Made by a program: the position numbers and the translations under genes
Assembly: GCF_000472785.1 (NCBI RefSeq)
Contig: NZ_AXAL01000002.1
Coordinates: 1-64,000 of the forward strand
Direction of reading: 5' to 3'
Source: Mesorhizobium loti CJ3sym
GTDB taxonomy: Bacteria; Pseudomonadota; Alphaproteobacteria; Rhizobiales; Rhizobiaceae
Length of the DNA stretch: 64,000 nucleotides
Notes under the pieces: model-generated
What the model was told of the DNA's origin: nothing
What the model saw: only the letters and a program-made list of their open reading frames with translations
Databases searched by the model: none
Part shown: positions 24,774 to 33,867 of the stretch, piece by piece
Numbering within the stretch: the stretch's first letter is position 1
How the letters are laid out: every line of letters starts with the position of its first letter

Positions 24774-25457
24774 CTACTTGGCTTCTTCGTTGGGGGTGGA
24801 AAGCCGCAGCACCAGCGCGGCGAGCGCGATCACCGGCGGGACGACGAAGCACCAGACATTGGCGAAGGCAAAGCCGAGAGCGGCCGCCGCGCAGCCGGCG
24901 GCGAACACGGCGACCGCCGCCGCCATGCGCCGGAGGCGGGCAATGAGCGCCGGGCGGGCCTCCGGCGCTGTGCCGCCGATGAGGTCGGCGATGTCTATCA
25001 TGATCTGGGTGGTGCTGCCGGTCATCAGCGTCGAGGGCGGGGCTGCCGCCAGATGGACCCGGTGCACGGCGTTCTGGATCGCCATCGCGGCGACCAGCAC
25101 CATGCCGGTGACGATCGCGGCCGCGCCGTCGCCGCTGGCAAAGGGGCCAAAGTGGATGGCGAGCGCGCCACCGATGACAAGCAGCGCCAGTTTGGTTCCG
25201 AGCAGGGGCCCGAGCGCCTGATGTCCCCGCCGGCGCAAGTGCTCGCCGGCCAGCCGGGTCCGGATGACGACGATGCAGAACACCGGCAGCGCCAGCAGCT
25301 TTGCCGCGACGCCTGAAATGCCGAGCACGAGCGAGGCGCCGAGCGTGACGAAATTCCCCGTCACATGGGCGGTGAACAGGCCCTGGAGCGCCAGGAAGCC
25401 GGCGGTGTCGACATAGCCGCCATTCAGGCTCAACAACAGCGGCAGAGCAGGCCTCAT
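24774..25457 (-). CDS. DUF1275 (YoaK family) membrane protein
   Basis: 227 residues with about six hydrophobic helices. The family signature is GGYVDTAGFLALQGLFTAHV followed by TGNFVTLG, and a second conserved stretch is VLVAAMAIQNAVHRVHL, then LMTGSTTQIMIDIADL. Inner membrane; the biochemical role is unknown for the family. The start overlaps the FAD oxidoreductase stop by 4 bases, so the two are coupled. It is convergent with marR. Confidence 0.88.
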   Translation of the reverse strand: MRPALPLLLSLNGGYVDTAGFLALQGLFTAHVTGNFVTLGASLVLGISGVAAKLLALPVFCIVVIRTRLAGEHLRRRGHQALGPLLGTKLALLVIGGALAIHFGPFASGDGAAAIVTGMVLVAAMAIQNAVHRVHLAAAPPSTLMTGSTTQIMIDIADLIGGTAPEARPALIARLRRMAAAVAVFAAGCAAAALGFAFANVWCFVVPPVIALAALVLRLSTPNEEAK

Positions 25458-26584
25458 GGCGTCGCCTGGCCCAGGAAGCGGTCGGGCGCCAGTGCCGCGG
25501 CGGTGACGCCGAGTGCCGTGACATCGCCGGGCAGGGGCTCGCCGCGCATCAGCGCCGCGCTGAGACGTGCCAGTGTCAGCGATACCTGAAAACCGTAGCC
25601 GCCCTGGCCGCCGAGCCAGAAGAAGCCGGGCAGGCGCGGGTCGAAGCCGGCAACCGGCGTGCGGTCGGGCGCGAAGGTTCGCAGGCCCGCCCACGGGGTC
25701 GAGGGACGGCCGATGCGCATCGACGTCGCCTGCTCGATGCGGTCGACGGCTATGGCGACGTCGATGTCTTCGGGCCAGGCGTCGCAAGGCTCGGAATCGG
25801 TCTCGTCGGCGAGCGAGCCGATCAGCCTGCCGGCATCGGGCTTGAAGTAGAATTGTTCATACAGATCGACCACCAGCGGCCAGCCGGCTATGTCGGTGCC
25901 GACAGGCGGGTCGAACAGGAAGGCGGTGCGCCGTTTCGGCTGGAAGCCAAGGCCGGAGAGCCCCGCCATGCCAGCGACGACATCGACCCAGGCGCCGGCG
26001 GCGTTGACGACGATGTCGGCCTGATGGGTGCCGGCATTGGTGGTGACGCGGAAGCTGCTTCCGGCACGTGCGATCTCGCGGACCTCCTCGCAGGTGCGGA
26101 TGATGCCGCCGCTGGCCTTCAGCGCCGAGGCGCTGTCGGCCAGCATCTTGCCCGTGTCGATATCCACCGCGTCCGGTTCATAGACGCCGCCGCAGGTGGC
26201 CTCGACGGCAATGACCGGAACCAGCGCGTGCAGCTCGGCCGCCGACAGGCGGCGCACGCTGGGCACCAGCGCCTGCAATTCGCCGGCCAGCCGGTCTATT
26301 GCCGCGTCGTCGCCGCGCCAGCCGACATGCAGCGCGCCGCGCCGATGGGCGACGAAACCGCCCTCGACTATTTGCTGCCGGCTGGCCAGCGTCAGCCCGC
26401 GCACCACCCGGTTGCCATAGGTCTCGGTGAACAAGGCGGCGGAGCGGCCGCTGGCATGATAGCCGAGATGCGGCTCGCGCTCGATGACGGTGACATCAGC
26501 CCAGTCGCGCAAGGCCGCGGCCAGGGAAAGCCCGGCAATGCCGCCGCCGATGACGATGATTCTTTTGGAGGGATTCGACTGCAT
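25454..26584 (-). CDS. FAD-dependent oxidoreductase, DAO family
   Basis: 376 residues. The FAD-binding Rossmann motif is VIGGGIAGLSLAAAL at the N-terminus, followed by a DAO-type substrate domain with YHASGRSAALFTETYG, VNAAGAWVDVVAGMAG and the late dinucleotide loop FFWLGGQGGYGFQ. It resembles D-amino-acid dehydrogenase, sarcosine oxidase or glycine oxidase types; the substrate is unknown. ATG 26608 (24 bases upstream) is an alternative start. It is translated upstream of and coupled to the DUF1275 gene. Confidence 0.85.
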   Translation of the reverse strand: MQSNPSKRIIVIGGGIAGLSLAAALRDWADVTVIEREPHLGYHASGRSAALFTETYGNRVVRGLTLASRQQIVEGGFVAHRRGALHVGWRGDDAAIDRLAGELQALVPSVRRLSAAELHALVPVIAVEATCGGVYEPDAVDIDTGKMLADSASALKASGGIIRTCEEVREIARAGSSFRVTTNAGTHQADIVVNAAGAWVDVVAGMAGLSGLGFQPKRRTAFLFDPPVGTDIAGWPLVVDLYEQFYFKPDAGRLIGSLADETDSEPCDAWPEDIDVAIAVDRIEQATSMRIGRPSTPWAGLRTFAPDRTPVAGFDPRLPGFFWLGGQGGYGFQVSLTLARLSAALMRGEPLPGDVTALGVTAAALAPDRFLGQATP

Positions 26585-26676
26585 CCATCTGTCGTATCGC
26601 CGCGCCATGGAGCTGACAATGTCGTAGCGACCGAACCTTGGTGATTGTCTGTGAAGCCGGACGCGTTGCCGCCGGT

Positions 26677-27576
26677 CTAGACCGGCTGGCTCTCCCCCGC
26701 ATCGAGCAGCCATTGCCGCACGGCTTGCGTCGGTTCGGGATGGCGCTGCTTTCTCGGCATCACGACATAAAAATCCTGCGTGCCGCGCATTTCGCCTTTG
26801 ACCGGCTGGACCAGCCGCCCGGCGGCGAGATCGGCGGCGACGAGGAAGCGGCTGGCCAGTGCGATGCCCTGGCCGGCGATGGCCGCGTCGATTGCGAGGC
26901 TGGTCTGGTTGAAGCGCATGCGTTTCAGTTCGGTCGTCATCTTCAGGCCGACAGCCTTCTCCATGAACTCCGGCCACAGATTGTGCGCATCGTGCAGCAA
27001 CACATGATGCTGGATTTCGGCCGCGGCGATTTCGGTTGTGCCGGCCGGCAGCAGGGCCGGGCTGCAGATGGCGATGATCTGCTGGGGAAACAGCAGGTCG
27101 ACGATCAGGCCGGCGCCAAAGGGCGGGCGACCCTGGCGCACGGCGATGTCGACGCCATCTGCCTGAAAACTCGACAGGCTCTCGCTGGCCAGCACGCGCA
27201 GGTCGACCAGCGGATTGTGCGCCACGAAATCCTGCAGCCTGGGGATCAGCCATTTGGTGGCGAAGCTCGGCGTCACGCTGATGGTCAGCCGCGCCGGTTC
27301 GGGGCGCAACAGCAGGGTCGCCTCCGAGATCAGGTCGAAGGCGCGGCGGATGTTGGGTACATAGGCGCGGCCCTCGTCGGTCAGCGCCAGGCCGCGCGGC
27401 AACCGCTCGAACAGCTTCGTGCCGAGATCGGCCTCCAGCCCGCGAATGTGCTGGGCAACCGCCCCTTGCGTGACGTTCAGCTCCTCGGCGGCGATGCGGA
27501 AGTTGAGATGGCGCGCCGAGGCCTCGAAGGCGCGCAGCGCATTCAACGGCGGCAGGCTGAGGAAGGCTTCGGGCAT
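26677..27576 (-). CDS. LysR-family regulator, GcvA-like
   Basis: 299 residues. The start LPPLNALRAFEASARHLNFR and the helix-turn-helix FRIAAEELNVTQGAVAQHIR, then LPRGLALTDEGRAY are characteristic of the GcvA/AmpR group, followed by an effector-binding domain. It lies divergent from the SDR at 27704 (127-base gap) and 92 bases upstream of the FAD oxidoreductase on the same strand, so either could be its target. Confidence 0.9.
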   Translation of the reverse strand: MPEAFLSLPPLNALRAFEASARHLNFRIAAEELNVTQGAVAQHIRGLEADLGTKLFERLPRGLALTDEGRAYVPNIRRAFDLISEATLLLRPEPARLTISVTPSFATKWLIPRLQDFVAHNPLVDLRVLASESLSSFQADGVDIAVRQGRPPFGAGLIVDLLFPQQIIAICSPALLPAGTTEIAAAEIQHHVLLHDAHNLWPEFMEKAVGLKMTTELKRMRFNQTSLAIDAAIAGQGIALASRFLVAADLAAGRLVQPVKGEMRGTQDFYVVMPRKQRHPEPTQAVRQWLLDAGESQPV

Positions 27577-27703
27577 GCAGGAGTTTTTCTACTGGTTGAT
27601 TTCAGGCATTCTGGTTCGAACAGGTTGGGAAAACCAGCTATATCAATGCTCAGATCCCGAAAACACCGCTTGCGGTGCCCGCCAACCCTGAGAGGAAAAT
27701 CCG

Positions 27704-28408
27704 ATGAGTGTAGAAAAAGTGGCCGTTGTGGTGGCTGGTGGCAGCGGCATGGGCGCGGCGGCGGCGAAGCGCCTGGCGGCTGACGGGTTCAAGGTCGCCA
27801 TCCTGTCCTCGTCGGGCAAGGGCGAGGCGCTGGCCAAGGAGTTGGGTGGGCTCGGCGTGACCGGCTCCAACCAGTCGAACGACGATCTGCAGCGGCTCGT
27901 CGACCTGACGCTCGAAAAGTGGGGCCGCATTGACGTGCTGGTCAACAGCGGCGGCCATGGCCCGCGCGCGCCGATCCTCGAGATCACGGACGAGCAGTGG
28001 CACACCGGCATGGATGTCTATCTGCTCAACGTCGTCAGGCCGGTGCGCATCGTCGCGCCGCAGATGGTCAAGCAGAAGGGCGGCGCCATCATCAACATCT
28101 CGACGGCCTGGGTGGCCGAGCCGAGCCCGATGTTCCCGACGTCAGCCGTGTTCCGCGCCGGCCTCGCCGCCTACACCAAGATCTTCGCCAATACTTATGC
28201 CGCCGACAATGTGCGCATGAACAACGTGCTGCCCGGCTGGATCGACAGCCTGCCGGCCACCGAAGAGCGCCGCGACAACGTGCCGATGCAGCGCTATGGG
28301 ACGAGTGAGGAGATCGCCGCGACGATTGCGTTCCTGGCGTCGGAAGGGGCGGGGTACATCACCGGGCAGAACATCCGCGTGGATGGGGGCGTTATACGGG
28401 CGCTGTGA
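27704..28408 (+). CDS. SDR-fold protein lacking the usual YxxxK pair
   Basis: 234 residues of the short-chain dehydrogenase fold. The dinucleotide motif is GGSGMGAA, NSGG replaces NNAG at 81-84, catalytic-type Ser133 is in NISTAW, and the C-terminus carries GQNIRVDGGV. Where a normal SDR has YxxxK, this one reads SAVFR (Ser147, Arg151), so both the proton-donor Tyr and its Lys are missing. It may bind NAD(P) without classical reduction. AGAGGAAA precedes the ATG. Divergent from the GcvA-like gene. Confidence 0.85.
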   Translation: MSVEKVAVVVAGGSGMGAAAAKRLAADGFKVAILSSSGKGEALAKELGGLGVTGSNQSNDDLQRLVDLTLEKWGRIDVLVNSGGHGPRAPILEITDEQWHTGMDVYLLNVVRPVRIVAPQMVKQKGGAIINISTAWVAEPSPMFPTSAVFRAGLAAYTKIFANTYAADNVRMNNVLPGWIDSLPATEERRDNVPMQRYGTSEEIAATIAFLASEGAGYITGQNIRVDGGVIRAL

Positions 28409-28531
28409 GGGAGGCAGGTGCCGCATCTCGGCGGGCACTGATATCAAGCGGTGGTCGGACCCGGCTGCGGCGTTCGACCATTGCGCGATATGCTTCGAAC
28501 GGTCATCCTTGGCCCATAAAGAGGAGGGACC

Positions 28532-28981
28532 ATGTCTGACACTTTTCTGCGCCTGGTTCCGACTGACCCACACTGGCATCCCGACGAAGCGGCTGCCACG
28601 GCAGCCGTGAAGATTGCGCGCGGATTGTTCCCGCTGACCGAGCATGTCGCCGTCGAATACGAGGAAGGCGTGACGTTCTTCGACGCCGGAGCCAACACGG
28701 ACAGCATCTATTGCCCATTCTGCGGCAGCGATCTGGAGGATTGGTGGGGCGACACAATGGATCAGGCCGCCGCGTCACGCTTCGAAGACCTTTCGGTCAC
28801 TACGCCGTGTTGTCACAAGACCACATCGCTGAACGATTTGCGCTATGTCCGGCCGGCGGCGTTCGGGGTCTGCGCGCTGACCGTGGTGAATCCCGGTGTG
28901 GCCACCCTGGCCAGCGAGCAATTGCGGACGATCGAGCAAGCCATGGGCTCGCCGCTAAAGGTGATCTGGCAGCATTTGTGA
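28532..28981 (+). CDS. Zinc-ribbon-like protein of unknown function
   Basis: 149 residues, cytoplasmic. A putative zinc site is formed by CPFCG (about residues 61-65) and a CC pair in TTPCCHKTT (about 91-92). The N-terminus TFLRLVPTDPHWHPDEAAAT and the spacing look like small proteins found beside SUKH-type immunity genes in polymorphic toxin loci, which is recollection rather than a search result. AGGAGGGA gives a strong ribosome site. The next gene follows after 33 bases, so the two are probably one operon. Confidence 0.7.
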   Translation: MSDTFLRLVPTDPHWHPDEAAATAAVKIARGLFPLTEHVAVEYEEGVTFFDAGANTDSIYCPFCGSDLEDWWGDTMDQAAASRFEDLSVTTPCCHKTTSLNDLRYVRPAAFGVCALTVVNPGVATLASEQLRTIEQAMGSPLKVIWQHL

Positions 28982-29014
28982 GACTCAGTTGATATCAGGC
29001 ATCGGAGGCATGGC

Positions 29015-29674
29015 GTGACGAGCTTTCTGAGTGAGGTCGAGGGTACGTTTCCCTCACTTCTGCGAATGCCGGAAGAATTGCAGATGGCACTTCAGTGGAT
29101 GGAGGAAAACGGCTTTGTTCGAAACCACTCCATTCGCTTTGCTTCGCTGTACCCGGCGACGGTGGAGCAAAAACAGGGAATAAGTCGTACCCATTTCACC
29201 GTCGTCGATCCTGACCTGATGAGAGCTTGGCTTGGCAATGACGATGCTTCCGCGACGGGACGAGTTGCGCCCTTCATCGTTACAGGTGGCGAGGGGTCGC
29301 AGGCCGGAATCTGGATGGACGACAACGGCGTGCAGCGCTTCGTGCATCTGGGATCCGGATCAGGATCGACCTTGTCCTGTGTGCTGGCGGACAATGCCGT
29401 CGATTTCTTGCGCTTGCTAGCCATCGGCTACGAAGAAATCTGCTGGCCAGAAGTCTTCACACTGACGCCTGAGGACGCCTACACAAATGAGCATCGCGGG
29501 GATGAGCACGCTATTCCTTACCGCGCGCCCGTCGAGTTCAGGCATTGGGTCGAATCCACTTTTCATGTGACTGTGCCAAGGACTGCTTCCGAGATCGTCG
29601 CGTGCGTGGCGGATATGGATGCAGCCTTTTCGGACGATCCGTTCTGGCAATGGGCTCGAAAGGCAGCCGGATGA
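29015..29674 (+). CDS. SUKH/SMI1-like protein, possible orphan immunity protein
   Basis: 219 residues, no signal or membrane segment. The segment VLADNAVDFLRLLAIGYEEI, then CWPEVF and FRHWVESTFHVTVPRTASEI resembles the SMI1/KNR4 superfamily, which contains many antitoxins of contact-dependent toxins. The start must be GTG 29015: the nearby ATG at 29010 reads straight into a stop, and GGAGG at 29003-29007 is correctly spaced only for GTG. No toxin gene is adjacent. Confidence 0.7.
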   Translation: MTSFLSEVEGTFPSLLRMPEELQMALQWMEENGFVRNHSIRFASLYPATVEQKQGISRTHFTVVDPDLMRAWLGNDDASATGRVAPFIVTGGEGSQAGIWMDDNGVQRFVHLGSGSGSTLSCVLADNAVDFLRLLAIGYEEICWPEVFTLTPEDAYTNEHRGDEHAIPYRAPVEFRHWVESTFHVTVPRTASEIVACVADMDAAFSDDPFWQWARKAAG

Positions 29675-29782
29675 TCGTGCTGGCTGAAGCTCCTGTGCTC
29701 AAGTCGACAGGTCGCCGAGAAGCCGGCGGAGTTGAGGGCGAACGCGGACGCGCAGTAATAGCCGGCTAGCGCTCCACGCTGC

Positions 29783-32218
29783 CTAAGCCGTCAAGGCCTC
29801 TGGCTGGTCAAAAAGCGCATGAAGCTCGGAGACCGGCATTGGGCGGCCAAACAACCAGCCCTGGACATCCGTGCAGCCATTCTCCCGGACCAGGCGATAC
29901 TGGTCTTCGGTCTCGACGCCTTCGGCGGTCGTCGTCATGCCGAGCGTGGTGCCGAGTTCTGCGACGGCCTTGACGATCGCGCGGCTTTCGCTGCTCTCGC
30001 ACATCAGGCTGACGAAGCTGCGGTCGATCTTGATGCGGTTGAACGGGAACGACCTGAGATAGCTCAGCGAGGAGTAGCCGGTGCCGAAATCGTCCATGGC
30101 TATGGAGATACCGAGGTCGCGCAGGCTGTGCAGCGTTCTCACCGTGTTTTCGTTGTTCGCCAGCAGCACCGACTCGGTGATCTCCAGTTCGAGCCGCGAC
30201 GGCAGCAGGCCCGAAGCCGCGAGCGCCGAGGCAACCTGAAGCGATAGTCCCTGCTGCTTGAACTGGGCCGGCGAGAGATTGACCGCGACCTTGACGTGCA
30301 GGGGCCATTTCGCGGCGTCGGCGCAAGCACGCCGCAGGATCCACTCGCCAAGCGCATCGATGACAGCCGTTTCCTCGGCCAACTGGATGAACTCCGACGG
30401 CGGCAGCAGACCGAGGCGCGGATGGTTCCATCGCACCAGCGCTTCGAAGCCGGTGAGCTTGGAGGTCTTTGCGTCGTGCAGCGGTTGATAGTGCAGAACG
30501 AACTGCTCTCTGGTCACGCCGAGAGCCAGTTCGGATTCCAGCAGGCGCCGCTCCTGCAGTCTTGCATCCATTCCCGGCTCGAACGACCTGCAGGTGCCAC
30601 GACCCTCCATCTTGGCCTTGTACAGAGCAAGGTCGGCATTGCGGATGAGGGTTTCCGAACGTTGCCCGTCGTCGGGGAAGACGGCGATGCCGATGCTGCC
30701 GCCGATGTTGATCTTGTGGCCCTGGATGGAGAATTCGTCGGACAGGGCATGAATGACGCGGCTTGCCAGCACGCCGGCCTCGTCGTTGCCGTCGAGCAGG
30801 AGCTGAAGGATGACAAACTCGTCGCCGCCTATTCGCGCCACCATGGCGGTTTCGCCGGCATGCTGTTTCAACCGCTTCGCCACTGCCCCGAGAAGCTCGT
30901 CGCCAACCGGGTGGCCAAGCGTGTCATTGACCGGCTTGAAACGGTCGAGGTCGACGCAATGGACCGCCAGCTTCTCGCCATCCCTTAGGCTTCTCAGCGC
31001 CTCGTCCATGGTGTCGGCCAGGAGGCCCCGGTTAGGCAGGCCGGTGAGAATGTCATGCGTGGCGAGGTGCTGGATCTCGGCGGTGCGTTCCTCGACCCGC
31101 AGTTCCAACGTCTCGGCGGCATTCGCCTGCATCATCATTGCGCGCCCGATCGCATACCAGCAGGCCAGCGCCAGCAGCGTGACCACGGCGACCGCCGCAT
31201 AGCCGGCCAACTCGAATTCCCGCACGGACTGGGCGTCCATGTTGGCGTCGAACCGGCTGTTGGGAAAACCGGCCCAAAGACGCCATGCGCTTCTGGGATC
31301 GTTGAGCGAGAGCGGGATGACTTCGGAATAGATCAGATTGGGGTCGGCCGCCGTGAAGGCACGGGAATCGGCGGCGAGCGCCGTCGACATCTTGTGCTGG
31401 TCGGATTCGAAGCCGTAGCCCGAATTGGCGATGACATAGTCGGTGCTCGGCAAGAGTTTGCGCAGCGCCGAGGTGAGCATGATCGCCGAGACGGAGCCGC
31501 GCAGACTGCCATCCGCGCCGAACACTGGGACCGAAAGGATGAAGCCGGAGCGATCGGCATCATTGCCGGTATGGATGAAATCGGTGTTGTCGCAGGTGAT
31601 GAGCTCCTTGGTGCCGATGATCGGCACGTTGAGCCCGTCGATGGCGCTTGAATTCGGATAGTTCGCCTTCAGCCAGGCAAGCTGCTTGGCCAGCTCATGG
31701 TATTCATAGGTTTCGACCTCTTCCGGGGGCCGGGTCAGCGCATTGTCGTCGAGCTTCGCGTGCTTGGCGCCGCCGGCGGCATCGGATCGCGCCTTGGCAT
31801 TCACGATCAGCTGGTCGAACTGAAGGATCGGCTCCTCGAGTTTGCCGGTCGCGGCATCGAAGCGATCCGGATCGAAATCCAGCGGCAGGAAGTAGACCTC
31901 GGAAATCGAGACGTTGTTGGCGAGGTTGTTGTAGATCTGCTGGATCGTCGCGCGGCCTTCGTCGCCAAGGTTCGTGCCATGCCGGTCGAGGTTGCGGACG
32001 CTTGGCAGGTAGCTCAGCGTGCGCACATTCTCGTAGACGGCCCGCAAGGCGTCTTCCACCGTTTTGGCTGTCGTCCTGGCCGCCGCCTGGGAGTTTTCGA
32101 TATAGCGTTGCCTGGCCAGCGCGTAGTCGCGCTGGCTGTCGATGCGCAGCGCCACCAGCATCACCGCGCCGGTCACAAGGATCACAGCAAATCCGACTGC
32201 TCGCCTGAATGCGTTCAT
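29783..32218 (-). CDS. Cache-GGDEF-EAL transmembrane c-di-GMP enzyme
   Basis: 811 residues. A membrane segment at about 6-25, a periplasmic Cache-like sensor at 26-338, a second membrane helix at 340-358, then GGDEF (GGDEF at 464-468, DRFKPVND before it) and EAL (EAL at 592-594, DDFGTG at 709-714, AEGVET). Both catalytic motifs are complete, so it may make or destroy c-di-GMP according to a periplasmic ligand. The sensor is much longer than a single small Cache domain. It is single-gene, and the 182 bases before the upstream gene hold no feature I can name. Confidence 0.9.
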   Translation of the reverse strand: MNAFRRAVGFAVILVTGAVMLVALRIDSQRDYALARQRYIENSQAAARTTAKTVEDALRAVYENVRTLSYLPSVRNLDRHGTNLGDEGRATIQQIYNNLANNVSISEVYFLPLDFDPDRFDAATGKLEEPILQFDQLIVNAKARSDAAGGAKHAKLDDNALTRPPEEVETYEYHELAKQLAWLKANYPNSSAIDGLNVPIIGTKELITCDNTDFIHTGNDADRSGFILSVPVFGADGSLRGSVSAIMLTSALRKLLPSTDYVIANSGYGFESDQHKMSTALAADSRAFTAADPNLIYSEVIPLSLNDPRSAWRLWAGFPNSRFDANMDAQSVREFELAGYAAVAVVTLLALACWYAIGRAMMMQANAAETLELRVEERTAEIQHLATHDILTGLPNRGLLADTMDEALRSLRDGEKLAVHCVDLDRFKPVNDTLGHPVGDELLGAVAKRLKQHAGETAMVARIGGDEFVILQLLLDGNDEAGVLASRVIHALSDEFSIQGHKINIGGSIGIAVFPDDGQRSETLIRNADLALYKAKMEGRGTCRSFEPGMDARLQERRLLESELALGVTREQFVLHYQPLHDAKTSKLTGFEALVRWNHPRLGLLPPSEFIQLAEETAVIDALGEWILRRACADAAKWPLHVKVAVNLSPAQFKQQGLSLQVASALAASGLLPSRLELEITESVLLANNENTVRTLHSLRDLGISIAMDDFGTGYSSLSYLRSFPFNRIKIDRSFVSLMCESSESRAIVKAVAELGTTLGMTTTAEGVETEDQYRLVRENGCTDVQGWLFGRPMPVSELHALFDQPEALTA

Positions 32219-32400
32219 CGGCTCCCACCATCAATTGGTGAGGGATACTCCAGAGCGGTTTAGGAAGCGCTAATGAGGAAGCACGAATGAGAACGTCTTC
32301 TTTGCTGCCCCGATGCTGCCGAGCACGTCTGGCGTGATCCAGAAACCTGCGTTCGCGGGTGCGGGCGAGCCGAGACCGAGGCCTGCCCAAGACCCAGGGT

Positions 32401-33675
32401 TCAATTCACCGGTGCCGCCCCTGACTGCTGGTCCGCATCGGTCAGCGTGCCGAGGAAGGTGACGATGTCGTCGATCTCGGCATCGTTCAGCGCCGGCTTG
32501 TCGCCGGGCTTTTTGCCGTTGAAGGGCGGGTCCTGATTCAAGTTCGGCCAGTAAGCCTTTGGCAGATCGTCATATTTTCTGACCGTGCCATCGGCATTTC
32601 TGGAATACCAGTGGCCTGGATCCGTGTCGCGGCTGGCGTAGAAGGCGACCGCGTCGCGCAGCGTGTGGAAGGTGCCGTTGTGGAAGAAGCTCTTGCGCAG
32701 CGCGACATTGCGCAGCGTCGGCGTCTTGAACAGGCCGCAATATTCGGTCCGGCCACGAAAATCGGTGCGCAGTGGGCCGCACAGGCCGAGATCGATATAG
32801 GCGGGGTCGGCATTGGCCGGTATGGAAGCATTGCGTGGCACGGCGATGGCGATCAGGCCGAAATCGGTGAATTGCGGCGGCTCGCCGTCATTGGTGGGTT
32901 CGCTGAGATGACAGCTGGCGCAATTGCCCTTGCTCTCATCCTCGAACAGCGCGCGGCCGCGCATTTCCTGCGCTGACAACTGAGCCTTGCCGGCGAGGAA
33001 GGCGTCGTAGCGGCTGGAATAGGGGTAGAAGTCGGCAGCGCTCTGCTCGAAGGTGCCGAGCGCTTCGGCGGCGGCGTCGAAGGCATCGCCGGGGTGGTCG
33101 AACACGTCGTCGCCGAAGGAGGCCTTGAATTCACCGGCATAGGCTGATTTGCGCAAGGCTGATGTGACGGCGGCCCCGTCCTTGTTGGCCATTTCGAAGG
33201 GCGAGAGCAGGGGGATCTTTGCCTGGTCCTTGCCATGGTCGGCGCGGCCGTCCCAGGTCAGGCCGCCGGTCGGGCCATTGTCGACGCTCTCGTCACCCTC
33301 GTCGTCGGAATCGTAGAAATGCTCGGTGAAGGCGGGTGCCGCCTGGAGGTAGCGCAGCGAGGGGACGGCGCGCACGCCGGGCTGGTCGAGGTTCGGACCG
33401 CCCATTTCGACGGGTGAGGCCGAGGCAGGGCCGAAGGCATGATGCGGATCATGGCAGGACGAGCAGGCCTGCTTGCCCGAGGCCGACAGCGCCGGGTCGA
33501 AGAACATTTTTTTGCCAAGCGCGGTCAGCGCCTCGGCGCGTGCATAGGCCTGCACGCGTGACATCGGGCCGGGGTGGACGCCATCGGGTTCCGCCGTGTT
33601 TGCGGGCGCGACGAAGCTTACCATCGATACCGCGGCGACCACTGCCGCCCGGCTTTTCCATCGTCCCATTGCCAT
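32401..33675 (-). CDS. Di-heme cytochrome c peroxidase / MauG family protein
   Basis: 424 residues with a signal peptide (ending ANTA) and two c-type heme sites, CSSCH (about 71-75) and CASCH (about 254-258). The segment FKTPTLRNVALRKSFFHNGTFHTLRDAVAFY is the typical C-terminal heme-ligand region of bacterial cytochrome c peroxidases. Periplasmic; it would reduce peroxide using cytochrome c, or oxidise a protein or small molecule as MauG does. The frame could also start at 33702. It is divergent from the phosphatase gene. Confidence 0.88.
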   Translation of the reverse strand: MAMGRWKSRAAVVAAVSMVSFVAPANTAEPDGVHPGPMSRVQAYARAEALTALGKKMFFDPALSASGKQACSSCHDPHHAFGPASASPVEMGGPNLDQPGVRAVPSLRYLQAAPAFTEHFYDSDDEGDESVDNGPTGGLTWDGRADHGKDQAKIPLLSPFEMANKDGAAVTSALRKSAYAGEFKASFGDDVFDHPGDAFDAAAEALGTFEQSAADFYPYSSRYDAFLAGKAQLSAQEMRGRALFEDESKGNCASCHLSEPTNDGEPPQFTDFGLIAIAVPRNASIPANADPAYIDLGLCGPLRTDFRGRTEYCGLFKTPTLRNVALRKSFFHNGTFHTLRDAVAFYASRDTDPGHWYSRNADGTVRKYDDLPKAYWPNLNQDPPFNGKKPGDKPALNDAEIDDIVTFLGTLTDADQQSGAAPVN

Positions 33676-33773
33676 AGCTGCAGTCCGTTTTCGATCCCGC
33701 AACTAAGTATCCTGTGCAACGGATTCATGACCCAGCCTGACGTTCACGAAACCGTGTTCGAGGGCTCGGCAAA

Positions 33774-33789
33774 TGTCACAAAGGTGACA
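33774..33789. promoter_or_regulatory. Palindrome TGTCAC-AAAG-GTGACA upstream of the phosphatase
   Basis: A perfect 6-base inverted repeat lies 78 bases before the phosphatase start and about 100 bases before the peroxidase. TGTCA half-sites resemble those of rhizobial PhoB boxes, although PhoB boxes are direct repeats, so another regulator is equally possible. Confidence 0.45.
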
Positions 33790-33867
33790 AGGCATGGAAG
33801 TAGCTCCATTCCTGTATTTTCGTTGCCCATGCGTGCCGTCCTCCAGCCAGCCACGAGGCATCTTTCC

